NCBI RefSeq assembly: GCF_032917945.1
Contig: NZ_CP136624.1
Coordinates: 5,766,001-5,830,000, forward strand
Length of the DNA: 64,000 nt
Direction of reading: 5' to 3'
Source: Bradyrhizobium sp. sBnM-33
GTDB lineage: Bacteria > Pseudomonadota > Alphaproteobacteria > Rhizobiales > Xanthobacteraceae
The notes under the pieces were generated by a model. The model worked only from the letters and a program-made list of their open reading frames with translations. It had not been told where the DNA came from and searched no databases. Positions within the stretch are counted from its first letter, which is position 1. Each line of letters starts with the position of its first letter. Shown here in pieces: positions 8,984 through 18,934 of the stretch. The translations under genes and the position numbers were made by a program.

Positions 8984-10115
8984 CTAGTCCACGTCCTCGA
9001 CCTGGCCGGGCGCGGTGCCGAACGCGCGCTGCGCCAGGGTCGCCGCCATGAACTCGTCGAGGTCGCCGTCGAGCACGCCTGATGTATCCGAGGTCTGCAC
9101 GCCGGTACGCAGGTCCTTCACCATCTGGTAGGGCTGCAGGACGTAGGAGCGGATCTGGTGGCCCCAGCCGATATCGGTCTTGGCGGCCTGATCGGCGGCG
9201 GCCTGTTCCTCGCGCTTCTTCAACTCAATCTCGTAGAGCCGCGCGCGCAGCATGTCCCAAGCCTGGGCGCGGTTCTTGTGCTGTGAGCGGCCGGCCTGGC
9301 AGACCACCGCGACGCCGGTCGGAATATGCGTCAGGCGCACCGCGGATTCGGTCTTGTTGACGTGCTGGCCGCCGGCGCCGCCCGAGCGCATGGTGTCGGT
9401 GCGTACATCGGATTCCTTGATGTCGATCTTGATGCTGTCGTCGACGACGGGAAAGATCGCAACGGAGGAAAACGAGGTGTGCCGGCGCGCGTTGGAATCG
9501 AACGGCGAGATCCGCACCAGGCGGTGCACGCCCGCTTCCGTCTTCAGCCAGCCATAGGCATTGTGCCCGCTGATCTGGATGGTGGCGGATTTGAGGCCAG
9601 CCTCTTCGCCAAGCGTTTCTTCCAGATATTCGATCTTGAAGCCGTGTTTTTCGGCCCAGCGCGTGTACATGCGCAAGAGCATCGCGGCCCAGTCCTGGCT
9701 CTCGGTGCCGCCAGCGCCGGCATGGACTTCGAGATAGGAATCGAACCGGTCGGCCTCGCCCGACAGCAGCGCTTCCAGCTCGCGGCGGGCGACCTCCTTC
9801 TTCAGAGCTTTCAGCGCGTTCTCGGCCTCGACGACCACGCCTTCATCGTTCTCGGCCTCGCCGAGCGCGATCATCTCGACATTGTCGTCGAGCTCGCGCT
9901 CGACCTTGCCGATGCCCTCGAGCGCATCCACCAGCGAGGTGCGCTCCTGCATTAGCTTCTGGGCTTTCTGGGGATCGTTCCAGAGGTTGGGGTCTTCGGC
10001 GAGCTTGTTCAGCTCGGCCAACCGTGCCGTCGATTTCTCGACGTCAAAGATGCCTCCTCAGCAGCCCGACTGACTGCTTGATCTCTTCAACAAGGCGTTC
10101 GACTTCGGCGCGCAT
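8984..10115 (-). CDS. prfB: Peptide chain release factor 2, with programmed +1 frameshift
   Basis: RF2 terminates translation at UGA and UAA. It shows the peptidyl-tRNA hydrolysis motif GGQ ([10 protein letters not shown]) and the stop-recognition motif SPF (RISPFDSN). The gene is in two frames. Codons from ATG 10115 give 23 residues ending RRHL, then an in-frame TGA at 10046-10044. Reading resumes one base later at GAC (10045) and runs to 8984, giving about 376 residues in all. An AGGAGG sits three bases before CTTTGAC, the classic autoregulatory slip site. Annotation as a shorter ORF from TTG 10021 would miss the true N-terminus. It heads the transcript with the downstream dehydrogenase. 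Confidence 0.95.
10043..10058 (-). promoter_or_regulatory. prfB programmed frameshift site
   Basis: On the minus strand the sequence reads AGGAGG (10058-10053), CAT, CTT, TGA, C. The internal Shine-Dalgarno-like hexamer, the slippery CTT codon and the UGA stop recognised by RF2 itself form the known feedback element: low RF2 leads to a +1 slip and full-length product. Confidence 0.95.
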
Positions 10116-10239
10116 GGTCTCTCTGATCTGCGGATGGAACCGCTATTGGATGGATGTTTCAACGGCCGGATGTAGCGGCGTACGCCGCAAAGCGCAATCG
10201 GCTCAGGCGGTGAACTCGGGTTTGTTTGATGCCGGCAGG

Positions 10240-12744
10240 CTAATAAAGTCCGCCGGTGCCGGGCCGCATGATGTTGCCCGCATCAGGCTGATAGCCTTGC
10301 GAGTATCCTTGCGGCGCCCGGCCATCCATGTCGGCAACGCCGATGACCGAGTAATTGTCCGGCGGTGCGGTGCCCGGCTTGAATGCTTCGAGAATGGTGC
10401 GGCCGCCCTCGCCCGGACCGACGCGCATGCCGCTCTTGGCATCGACGCGAACCAGCTTGATGCCGGCGGGCACCTTGAACGGGATCGCCGGCTTGTCGGC
10501 GAGCGCAAGCTTGAGAAAATCCTTGGCGATCGGCGCGGCCAGATGACCACCGGTCATGCCGCGGCCGAGATTGCGCGGCTTGTCGAAGCCGACATAGATG
10601 CCGACCACGAGGTCCGGTGAAAAGCCGATGAACCACGCGTCTTTTTCATCGTTGGTGGTGCCGGTCTTGCCGGCAATGGGCTTGCCGACTTCCTTGACCA
10701 CCGTTGCGGTGCCGGCCTGCACCACATATTCCATCATCGAGGTGATCTGGTAGGCCGTCATCGGGTCGAGCACCTGCTCGCGGCGGTCCACCAGTTGCGG
10801 CTCGGTCTGGTTCTTCCAGCCACCGGGCGCGTCGCAGCCGCGGCACTCGCGCGCGTCATGCTTGAAGATGGTACGGCCGTAGCGGTCCTGGATGCGGTCG
10901 ATCAGGGTTGGCTTCACGCGGCGGCCGCCATTGGCGAACATGGAATAGGCCGTCACCATCCGCATCACTGTGGTCTCGCCGGCGCCGAGCGCATAGGACA
11001 GGTAATTCGGCAGCTCATCGTAGACGCCGAAGCGCCTCGAATATTCGCCGATCAATGGCATGCCGATGTCCTGCGCCAGCCGCACCGTCACGGTATTCAG
11101 CGACTGCCGGAGCGCGTTGCGCAGCGTCGTCGGCCCGCCGTATTTGCCGGACGAATAGTTTTCCGGGCGCCACACGCCGGCGCCCTGCCCCTGGTCGATT
11201 TCAATGGGCGCGTCGACCACGACGGTCGATGGCGTATAGCCGTTGTCCATTGCCGCCGAATAGACCAGCGGCTTGAAGGACGAGCCCGGTTGCCGATAGG
11301 CCTGGGTCGCGCGGTTGAACTGGCTCTGGTCGAACGAGAAGCCGCCCACCATCGCCAGCACGCGGCCGGTCCACGGATCCATCGCGACCAACGCGCCAGA
11401 CACTTCCGGCAACTGGCGCAGCCGATACTGGCCCTCGACCGGCTTGCCCTCCTTGTCGAACAGCGGGTCGGCATAGATCACGTCGCCCGGCGACAGCACC
11501 TGCGCTACCGAACTCGGCGTCCTACCCTTGGTAGGTCCCGCGGCCGCCTTGGCCCAGCGCACGCCGTCGAGCGTGATGATGCCGGTCTGCCGCTGCTTGC
11601 TGACGGCGCCACCGAGTTCGCGGCCCGGTTGGAAACCGATCCGCGCCGACTGGTCGGACGTCTCCAGCACCACGGCCATCCGCCACGGCGAGATATCAGA
11701 GAGCGATTTGACGTCGGCGAGTTTGACGCCCCAGTCGCCGGAAACGTCGAGCTTGCTCACAGGCCCGCGCCAGCCCTGGGCCTCGTCATAGCGGACCAGA
11801 CCGGCGACCATGGTCTTGCGCGCCATCACCTGCATTTTCGGATCGAGCGTGGCGCGGACCGACAAGCCGCCTTCGTACAACTTCTTTTCGCCGTAACGCT
11901 CGAAGATGTCGCGCCGGACTTCCTCGGCGAAATATTCGCCGGCGAAGATATGCGCGCCGTTGCCGCGACTGGTGACGTTGAGCTGTTCCTTGCGGGCCTT
12001 GTCGGCGTCGGCCTGCTTGATCCAGCCGTTTTCAATCAGTCGATCGATTACGTAATTGCGCCGCTCCACCGCGCGATCGCGGTTGCGCACCGGGTGCAGC
12101 GCCGCGGGCGCCTTCGGCAACGCCGCTAGATAGGAGGCTTCCGCGATGGTGAGTTCGTTCACTGATTTATCGAAATAGACCAGCGAGGCCGCCGCGATGC
12201 CGTAGGCGCCGAGGCCGAGATAGATTTCATTGAGATAGAGCTCGAGGATGCGGTCCTTGGAATAGGCGCGCTCGATGCGCATCGCCAGCAAGGCTTCCTT
12301 GATCTTGCGGGTGAAGGAGACTTCGTTGGTCAGAAGGAAATTCTTTGCGACCTGCTGGGTGATTGTCGACGCGCCCTGCGGGCGCTTGTTGGAGCCGAAA
12401 TTCTGCGCATAGAGCACGGCCGCGCGCGCCATGCCGGTGAAGTCGATGCCGCCATGCTCGTAAAAATTCTTGTCTTCGGCCGCGAGGAACGCGTTGATGA
12501 CGAGTTTTGGCACCGCCTGGATCGGCAGATAGAGCCGCCGCTCCTTGGAATATTCGCCGAGCAGCGCACCGTCAGACGCGTGCACGCGCGTCATCACTGG
12601 CGGCTCGTAATCCTGAAGCTGCGAGTAGTCGGGCAAGTCTTTGGAGAAATGCCAGATCGCGCCCGCAACGCCGGCCACGCCGACCAGGAACACAACGGTG
12701 CCGGCCGCAAACAGGAAACCCAAAAACCGGACCAGCAAGCGCAT
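10240..12744 (-). CDS. mrcA: Penicillin-binding protein 1A, bifunctional transglycosylase/transpeptidase
   Basis: Class A PBP of 834 residues, anchored in the inner membrane by one N-terminal span (about residues 5-31) and acting in the periplasm. The GT51 glycosyltransferase domain contains AAEDKNFYEHGGID with catalytic Glu90. The transpeptidase domain has the acylated serine in SSFK (Ser488, Lys491) and the KTGTT box. Between them is an OB-like region. The protein polymerises and cross-links peptidoglycan. Upstream on the same strand lies amiC, 233 bases away, an order often kept in Alphaproteobacteria along with the divergent rne. Confidence 0.95.
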   Translation of the reverse strand: MRLLVRFLGFLFAAGTVVFLVGVAGVAGAIWHFSKDLPDYSQLQDYEPPVMTRVHASDGALLGEYSKERRLYLPIQAVPKLVINAFLAAEDKNFYEHGGIDFTGMARAAVLYAQNFGSNKRPQGASTITQQVAKNFLLTNEVSFTRKIKEALLAMRIERAYSKDRILELYLNEIYLGLGAYGIAAASLVYFDKSVNELTIAEASYLAALPKAPAALHPVRNRDRAVERRNYVIDRLIENGWIKQADADKARKEQLNVTSRGNGAHIFAGEYFAEEVRRDIFERYGEKKLYEGGLSVRATLDPKMQVMARKTMVAGLVRYDEAQGWRGPVSKLDVSGDWGVKLADVKSLSDISPWRMAVVLETSDQSARIGFQPGRELGGAVSKQRQTGIITLDGVRWAKAAAGPTKGRTPSSVAQVLSPGDVIYADPLFDKEGKPVEGQYRLRQLPEVSGALVAMDPWTGRVLAMVGGFSFDQSQFNRATQAYRQPGSSFKPLVYSAAMDNGYTPSTVVVDAPIEIDQGQGAGVWRPENYSSGKYGGPTTLRNALRQSLNTVTVRLAQDIGMPLIGEYSRRFGVYDELPNYLSYALGAGETTVMRMVTAYSMFANGGRRVKPTLIDRIQDRYGRTIFKHDARECRGCDAPGGWKNQTEPQLVDRREQVLDPMTAYQITSMMEYVVQAGTATVVKEVGKPIAGKTGTTNDEKDAWFIGFSPDLVVGIYVGFDKPRNLGRGMTGGHLAAPIAKDFLKLALADKPAIPFKVPAGIKLVRVDAKSGMRVGPGEGGRTILEAFKPGTAPPDNYSVIGVADMDGRAPQGYSQGYQPDAGNIMRPGTGGLY

Positions 12745-12977
12745 TATCGAAGTTCCGTTCCAACCTGTGCGCCGTCATCCGCGGCGCCTATCCTGACACG
12801 GCAATCCCGCCGGACGGGTTGCCGCTACGCGGTCGAACAATAAAAGGTCCGGCGGACAATATTGACCGATTCCGAAGACCAGCAGTCTGTTTTCTATACC
12901 GTTGCCGCTGTGGCCAAACTAGGGCTTGGGCCACCGGACGGCACCCTTTTCAATCCACCTTCAGGCAGCGGGATTTT

Positions 12978-14309
12978 TCACTTGCCCGGTCCGGCAGTTG
13001 CCAGCCGTTTGGCCAGAAATGCATCAATTGCCTGGGCCATTGAGCCGACCGTCTTGTTCCGCCAATTTTCCGAGACCAGATGCTCGAGGTCGCCCTTGTT
13101 CGAGACGTAACCGAGCTCGACCAGCACCGACGGCACGTCCGGGGCCTTCAGAACCCGGAAACCGGCCGATTTCAACGGCTGCTTGTGCATCCGCACGGTA
13201 TTCTTCATTTCACTCATCAGGATCCGTGCAAACCGGTTTGAAAAGGTTTTGGTCTCCCGCTGCACGAGATCGATCAGGATGTCGGCGACTTCGGTCGGCT
13301 CGTCGACGAGGTTTACCCCGCCAATCGCGTCCGACTTATTTTCGGTATCGGCCAGCCGTTGGGCCTCGGAATCGGAGGCCTTATCGGAAAGCGTATAGAT
13401 GGTGGCACCCTGAGCGTCGCCCTCGCCACGCGGCAAGGCGTCAGCATGGATCGAAACGAACAGCGCCGCGGCCTCGTTGCGTGCGATCTTCACGCGGTCG
13501 GCGAGCGGAATGAAGCTGTCATCAGTCCGGGTCATGACGACGCGATACTTGCCCGATTTCTCGATTCTGTCGCGCAGCGCCAGGCCAAAAGTCAGCACCA
13601 GATTCTTTTCCATGAAGTCGCCGCCGCCGGCCTGGGTGCCGTTGTCGACGCCGCCATGACCAGGATCGATCACGATCACCGGCCGCTTGTCAGGCGCTTG
13701 CGGCGGCTGGGCCGCCGTTGACGAATCCGGCCCGGCGGCGGCGTTTGCCTCGGCGATCGCCGGCCGCAGTTCGGGGCGGCTTTCCGGCGCCAGCGACTGA
13801 ACAAAGGCGGTGCGGTCCACCTGTTCGAATTCGAGCACCAGCCGCGGCGGCTGGCCGTTGGCCGCTTCAAGTACATAGGATTTGGCGATCTTGGCCGGCC
13901 CCGTCAGGTCGAACACGATCCGTGATCCGCCCGGCATGACGAGACCATAACGGAACGCCTTCACCAGCCCCCTTCCCCCGATTCCAATCCCGGCGGGAAG
14001 ACTGAAGCTGATCTGGGGAAGGTCGACGACCACGCGATAGGGGTCCGCGAGCGCAAAGGCGCGAAACTGAACCGGCTTGTCCAGATCGAGGATGAAACGG
14101 GTCTGCCTGGCATCGCCAGCCAGCCGGGCATCAGACGCAACAGGGAAACTCGATACGGCCGCCGGGTCGGGGACGGCGGCGACAGAAGCTGGCGGTTGAG
14201 AGGCTCCCCCTTGGGCCGCGCTGGGGCCGATCATTTGGGTGCACAGCAATGCTGCGGCGCACAATAGGCCACATCCCAGCAAAACAAGGTGATTTGCGCG
14301 GCTCGCCAA
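12978..14309 (-). CDS. amiC: N-acetylmuramoyl-L-alanine amidase
   Basis: Periplasmic zinc amidase of 443 residues that cuts the stem peptide from peptidoglycan during cell separation. A signal peptide spans about residues 1-32, ending in SAAQG. An AMIN domain (about 65-165) targets the septal wall. Amidase_3 covers about 210-435, with ligands in IDPGHGG, MEKN and SIHAD. The start is TTG 14309 with GGAGG ten bases upstream; no in-frame ATG precedes the signal peptide. It lies back to back with rne across a 724-base gap. Confidence 0.93.
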   Translation of the reverse strand: MASRANHLVLLGCGLLCAAALLCTQMIGPSAAQGGASQPPASVAAVPDPAAVSSFPVASDARLAGDARQTRFILDLDKPVQFRAFALADPYRVVVDLPQISFSLPAGIGIGGRGLVKAFRYGLVMPGGSRIVFDLTGPAKIAKSYVLEAANGQPPRLVLEFEQVDRTAFVQSLAPESRPELRPAIAEANAAAGPDSSTAAQPPQAPDKRPVIVIDPGHGGVDNGTQAGGGDFMEKNLVLTFGLALRDRIEKSGKYRVVMTRTDDSFIPLADRVKIARNEAAALFVSIHADALPRGEGDAQGATIYTLSDKASDSEAQRLADTENKSDAIGGVNLVDEPTEVADILIDLVQRETKTFSNRFARILMSEMKNTVRMHKQPLKSAGFRVLKAPDVPSVLVELGYVSNKGDLEHLVSENWRNKTVGSMAQAIDAFLAKRLATAGPGK

Positions 14310-15033
14310 CGATTCGGTGCCTCCGGAGGAGCCTTCCCTTACCGCATTAGAACCGCAGGGTTAATTGGGCCTTAACGTCTGATCAACGAAAAAGCAGCAA
14401 GTGTTGCCGCGCTGCGACGCTCGGCGGCGGGTTCCCTTGCGCTTCCCTTGCACGGAGCCCCCAATCCACGTATGTACGAGGTGCTGACGGCTAGTACTCC
14501 CGGTTGTGTCGCGTTCAGCCTCCCGGTGCAGCGCCGGAACCTCCGAAGCCCGGAGGAACCTGCGTCTTTCCCGATCCCTCCACAGCCAGCGCCGCGCGCG
14601 GCTGACACGGAGCGGCGGTTTCGAGCCCGAGCGGCGTCCGGTCCCAGGTCCTTATTTCCAGGGGCGGTTTGAGACACGGCAAAACTGATTATCCGGACCC
14701 TAACGGTCCGATATGCGATGGCCGGCGGGCGCTTAGGCGCCGAACCGGGCCTTCAGCGATAGATACGGCGGTATCCTTTCCGCCAACATGTTCAGACGGG
14801 CCGACGCTTGATGCGCCAGACTGTGTTGCCGACCAAGATCCACGGAACGATCGCGCCGACGCGAGGCGAAAGCCTTGCGCGTCGCACCGCTCCGGTGGGT
14901 CCCCGTTCGGCGCGGCGCCAAGACGTGCGTTTTGGCCTTCCCCTCACCCCCGAATCAGGTGGACCGTCGCGTCACCGGGCCGCGCAATTTGCGCGCGCCA
15001 TGCACCGCGCCCGCCCCCGTCAAGAGTTCCAAA
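14310..15033. other. Long divergent intergenic region between amiC and rne
   Basis: This 724-base gap has no convincing gene. It should contain the promoters of amiC and rne and a long 5' untranslated leader for rne. A small hairpin, CGGACC-ctaac-GGTCCG, lies at 14694-14710. In E. coli the rne leader mediates autoregulation by RNase E; a similar role here is inference. The rne frame is open back to 14875 but that part is unlike RNase E. Confidence 0.5.
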
Positions 15034-18000
15034 ATGCCCAACAAGATGTTAATCGACGCCACCCACCCGGAAGAGACCCGGGTCGTTGTGGTCCGCGGCA
15101 ACCGCGTCGAAGAATTTGATTTCGAGACCGCCCAGCGCAAGCAGCTCCGCGGCAATATCTATCTCGCCAAGGTCACGCGCGTAGAACCGTCGCTGCAGGC
15201 GGCGTTCATCGAATATGGCGGCAACCGCCACGGCTTCCTGGCGTTCAGCGAAATCCACCCGGATTACTATCAGATCCCGGTCGCCGACCGTCAGGCGCTG
15301 ATCGAGGCCGACGAGCGCGCCCACCGCGAGGCCGAGGAAGAGAGCGAGAACCGCTCCAGCCATCGCCGCCGCTCGCGCCACCGCAATGCACGCCGCCGCG
15401 GCCATGGCGACCGTGTCCAGAGCGACGTGGTCGAGGGTGCCAGCGAGGATCCCTCGCAGGCCGCCCAGCCCTATGAGCGCCAAGAAAGTTTTCACGACCA
15501 AGATTTTCAAGAACATCTGCACGAGCCTGAGGCCGTGCAGGCCGGCGAGACGCCGGCGCATGACGCCGAACATCACGCCGAAGCGGCTCCTCACGATCGT
15601 GATGCGCACGAGCATGAGGCGCATGGGGACGAGCGGGCGCAAGATGCCGATCACCCTGTGCATGATCACGACGAACGCGAACAAGCGCCTGCCGCGAGCG
15701 AAGCGCCGGTCGCGGAGGTGCAATCCGATGCGCCTGCCCCTGCGTCGGTCGAAGCTGCCGAGGTGCAGGCCGATGACGGCCATGACGACCGTCATGACGA
15801 AGAGCGTGCGCGGGAAAACGCCGCCCATGCCGACGACGTGCCGCATGTCGAGCACGTCGGCGATTATACTCCCCCTCCCGATGAGCCCGCCGCGGCTCTG
15901 GAAGCCGATGACGGCCATGACGATGAGGACGATGGCGAGGACGCCGAAGAGGAAGTCGTCGAATCCGTCGGTGGCGACGACGTGCTGGAGGAAGTTCCGG
16001 AGCGCCCCTTCCGGCCACGCCGCCAGTACAAGATTCAGGAAGTCATCAAGCGCCGCCAGGTGATGCTGGTTCAGGTCGTCAAGGAAGAGCGTGGTAACAA
16101 GGGTGCGGCGCTGACGACCTACCTCTCGCTGGCCGGCCGCTACGCCGTCCTGATGCCTAACACCGCCCGTGGCGGCGGCATCAGCCGCAAGATCACCTCG
16201 GCCCAGGACCGTTCGCGGCTGAAGGAAGTGGTGCAGGACCTCGACGTGCCCGAGGGCATGGGGATCATCCTGCGCACCGCCGGCGCCTCGCGGACCAAGC
16301 CCGAGATCAAGCGCGACTTCGAATATCTGATCCGGATGTGGGAGACCGTGCGCGACATGACGCTGAAGTCGCAGGCCCCCACCCTCGTCTACGAGGAAGG
16401 CTCGCTGATCAAGCGCTCGCTGCGCGACCTCTACAACAAGGAGATCGACGAAATCCAGGTCGCCGGCGAAGCCGGCTATCAGGAAGCGCGCGACTTCATG
16501 AAGATGCTGATGCCCTCGAACGTACGGGCGGTGAAGCAGTATCGCGATGGCCAGCCGCTGTTCTCGCGGATGGGCGTCGAAAGCCAGTTGGACGCAATGT
16601 TCTCGCCAACGGTGCAGCTCCGTTCCGGCGGCTACATCGTCATCAACCAGACCGAGGCGCTGGTATCGATCGATGTCAACTCCGGCCGCTCGACCCGCGA
16701 ACATCACATCGAGGACACCGCGCTCAAGACCAACATGGAAGCGGCGGAGGAAGTGGCGCGGCAGTTGCGTCTGCGCGATCTTGCCGGCCTGATCGTCATC
16801 GACTTCATCGACATGGACGAGAAGCGCAACAACCGCGCGGTGGAGCGCAAGCTATCCGACTGCCTGCGGCAGGATCGCGCGCGCATCCAGGTCGGACGCA
16901 TCTCGCATTTCGGCCTTCTGGAAATGTCGCGCCAGCGCATCCGTGCCAGCGTGCTGGAAAGCTCGACGGAGCCCTGCCCGCAATGCGGCGGCAGCGGCCA
17001 CGTGCGCTCGGTCTCCTCGGTCGCGCTGCAATTGCTCCGCGGCATCGAGGAAATCCTGATGAAGGGCGCGACCCACAATCTGGTGGTGCGCACCCGCACC
17101 GACGTGGCGCTCTATGTGCTCAACCACAAGCGCGGCCACCTGCGCGATCTCGAAAACGCCTTCAAGGTTTCGCTGGCCGTCGTCGCCGACGCTACCGTGA
17201 GTGGCCAGCAGTCATACGTCATCGACCGCGGCGAGCAGGTGCACACGCTGGAAGCCGCCAAGGCGTTGCTGGCGGCACAGGCTGCCGCCTTCCCGCCGCA
17301 AGTCGAGGAAGCCTATGACGACGACGAGGCGTTCGACATCGAGACCGAATCCGAGATCGAAACGGAGGAGACCGAGGGGCTGACCGACGACGCCGCCGAG
17401 GCAGTGGTGGGCGAAGGCGAAGGAGACGGTCACCGCCGCAAGCGGCGCCGGCGCCGGCGCGGCCGTGGCGAGCCGCGTGAAGGTGGTGCCCCGCGCGAGG
17501 ACGGTGACGCGATGCGCGTCGCAGGCGAGGCCGTCGACGGCGCGATCGCCGAGGACGGCGAAGCCGACGAGGACGAAGGCGACGAACAGGCCGGCACGGT
17601 CCGTGGCGATCAAGCTGCCGGTGGCGAGCGGCGCCCGCGCCGCCGTGGCCGTCGCGGCGGACGCCGCCGGCGCGGTACCGGACTGGAAGATGGTCTTGCC
17701 GGGTCGATTGCAGACGAACTCGGGCCGACCCCAGTTCCGGAGGCGACCAGCGCGGTTGCCGATTTCGAGGGCGGCTCGTCCGAGCCCGCGCCATCACTGG
17801 TGCAGGCCGACGCCCAGCCCGAACCGGTCTCGCCGCCGGCGGAGATGCAGCCTGCGGCCGATGCCCAGCCGGAGCCGGTTGCGAGTGCGCCGGCGCCAAC
17901 CGCTGAGGAAACCAGGCAAGAGGCCGAGCGCGCCGCGGCGCGGCGGCGCTCGACCGTGCGCGAGAAAGTCAGCTTCATGACCAGCGTTCCGGCCGAACCG

Positions 18001-18141
18001 GCGCCCGCCGTCAGTCAGAACACGCCAGAGCCGCTCGCGCACCCCGCGCCCGCTCCAGCCGAACCTGCGCCGGCCGCATCGGGCGAAGCTGCGCCACGCA
18101 AGGCAGGCTGGTGGTCACGGCGCTTCGGCAGCGGCGAGTAA
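15034..18141 (+). CDS. rne: Ribonuclease E
   Basis: Single-strand endoribonuclease and degradosome scaffold, 1,035 residues. The S1 domain starts at residue 1 but is interrupted at about residues 95-325 by an acidic, histidine-rich insert, a trait of alphaproteobacterial RNase E that is long here. The DNase I-like catalytic core has DVNSGR (Asp547) and DFIDMD (Asp590/593). The zinc link CPQC (Cys648, Cys651) allows tetramer formation. After about residue 770 the tail alternates acidic stretches with Arg-rich RNA-binding runs and ends in a conserved-looking Trp/Arg motif (GWWSRRFG). ATG 15034 is preferred; ATG 15046 is possible. A strong terminator follows. Confidence 0.95.
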   Translation: MPNKMLIDATHPEETRVVVVRGNRVEEFDFETAQRKQLRGNIYLAKVTRVEPSLQAAFIEYGGNRHGFLAFSEIHPDYYQIPVADRQALIEADERAHREAEEESENRSSHRRRSRHRNARRRGHGDRVQSDVVEGASEDPSQAAQPYERQESFHDQDFQEHLHEPEAVQAGETPAHDAEHHAEAAPHDRDAHEHEAHGDERAQDADHPVHDHDEREQAPAASEAPVAEVQSDAPAPASVEAAEVQADDGHDDRHDEERARENAAHADDVPHVEHVGDYTPPPDEPAAALEADDGHDDEDDGEDAEEEVVESVGGDDVLEEVPERPFRPRRQYKIQEVIKRRQVMLVQVVKEERGNKGAALTTYLSLAGRYAVLMPNTARGGGISRKITSAQDRSRLKEVVQDLDVPEGMGIILRTAGASRTKPEIKRDFEYLIRMWETVRDMTLKSQAPTLVYEEGSLIKRSLRDLYNKEIDEIQVAGEAGYQEARDFMKMLMPSNVRAVKQYRDGQPLFSRMGVESQLDAMFSPTVQLRSGGYIVINQTEALVSIDVNSGRSTREHHIEDTALKTNMEAAEEVARQLRLRDLAGLIVIDFIDMDEKRNNRAVERKLSDCLRQDRARIQVGRISHFGLLEMSRQRIRASVLESSTEPCPQCGGSGHVRSVSSVALQLLRGIEEILMKGATHNLVVRTRTDVALYVLNHKRGHLRDLENAFKVSLAVVADATVSGQQSYVIDRGEQVHTLEAAKALLAAQAAAFPPQVEEAYDDDEAFDIETESEIETEETEGLTDDAAEAVVGEGEGDGHRRKRRRRRRGRGEPREGGAPREDGDAMRVAGEAVDGAIAEDGEADEDEGDEQAGTVRGDQAAGGERRPRRRGRRGGRRRRGTGLEDGLAGSIADELGPTPVPEATSAVADFEGGSSEPAPSLVQADAQPEPVSPPAEMQPAADAQPEPVASAPAPTAEETRQEAERAAARRRSTVREKVSFMTSVPAEPAPAVSQNTPEPLAHPAPAPAEPAPAASGEAAPRKAGWWSRRFGSGE

Positions 18142-18160
18142 GGAATCGAACCCAAAAAGA

Positions 18161-18191
18161 AAAACCGCCCGGCGAAAACCGGGCGGTTTTT
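18161..18191 (+). terminator. Intrinsic terminator of rne
   Basis: A 12-base stem, AAAACCGCCCGG / CCGGGCGGTTTT, with loop CGAAAA and a closing T-run. It begins 20 bases after the rne stop. Confidence 0.92.
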
Positions 18192-18261
18192 GTTGGCGGT
18201 GTCTACGAGACCGATCGCCAGCGTGAAACTGGAGACGGCTGCTATTAGCGGATGCGATCGC

Positions 18262-18879
18262 TTAACCGCGCGGATCAAAGATCCGCCGGATCGCCGGCAC
18301 GAGAGCAGCGCCGAGCGCGTTCTTGATCAGCGATGCCGCGATGAAAGGCGCAATGCCGACCAGCCACGCCTTTTCGACGCCGAGCTTGATGCCGAACGCA
18401 AGCCAACCAAATCCGGCGGCAAGAATGAGAACGTGTCCGAGCGCCATCGCCACGAATAGCCGGAGCACGGATCGGTCCCAGCCGCGCTCGCTCAGCCATC
18501 CCGTCACGAAGGCCGCCGCTACGAAGCCGACGAGATATCCGGCCGTCGGACCGACGAACGGCGCGAGGCCGCCGACCGGGCCCGCGAATACCGGAAATCC
18601 GATCGCCCCCTCCGCCAGATAGGCCATGAGTGTAGCGCTGCCGAGCCGCCAGCCATAGGCTGCGCCGATCACCAGCACGACAAGCGTCTGCAGCGTCATC
18701 GGTACATAGGGCAACGGCAGATTGACCTTCGCCGACAAGGTCAGCAGCGCCGTTCCCAGCGCGATCAGGATCACGCTGCGCAACAGGCCCGACGATCCAT
18801 CGGCGCGATGCGGCCATAGCAGCGCGGCGAGCGGGAAATGCGATGGCGCGACGGTTTCAGTCATGGTTCTGGCGGACAC
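18262..18879 (-). CDS. bioY: Biotin transporter BioY
   Basis: Substrate-binding (S) component of an ECF-type biotin uptake system, 205 residues, with about six membrane spans. Family features include VNLPLPYVPMTLQTL near the first span and the GPTAGYL motif. No BioM or BioN gene is adjacent, so it may act alone or with a shared module. The start is GTG 18879 with GGGAG six bases upstream; ATG 18864 is the alternative. It follows the aminotransferase gene by 55 bases on the same strand. Biotin uptake fits with accB/accC 10 kb away, but no shared operator was found. Confidence 0.92.
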   Translation of the reverse strand: MSARTMTETVAPSHFPLAALLWPHRADGSSGLLRSVILIALGTALLTLSAKVNLPLPYVPMTLQTLVVLVIGAAYGWRLGSATLMAYLAEGAIGFPVFAGPVGGLAPFVGPTAGYLVGFVAAAFVTGWLSERGWDRSVLRLFVAMALGHVLILAAGFGWLAFGIKLGVEKAWLVGIAPFIAASLIKNALGAALVPAIRRIFDPRG

Positions 18880-18934
18880 GGATGGCTCCCGGTTGGTTAT
18901 AGGTGCGGATGAGGTATGTGACGGGCCGGAGGTA

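Noticed and set aside
14372..14677. 101-codon minus-strand frame between amiC and rne
   Set aside because: Composition is Arg/Ala/Gly noise with no binding site or family likeness; treated as leader DNA.
15049..16707. Long minus-strand open frame opposite rne
   Set aside because: Typical GC-rich shadow: the plus strand encodes a clear RNase E with all motifs; the antisense product has no recognisable domain.
18880..18934. BioR-type operator upstream of bioY
   Set aside because: Only a half match (GTTATAG) is present in the 55-base gap; not enough to call a site.
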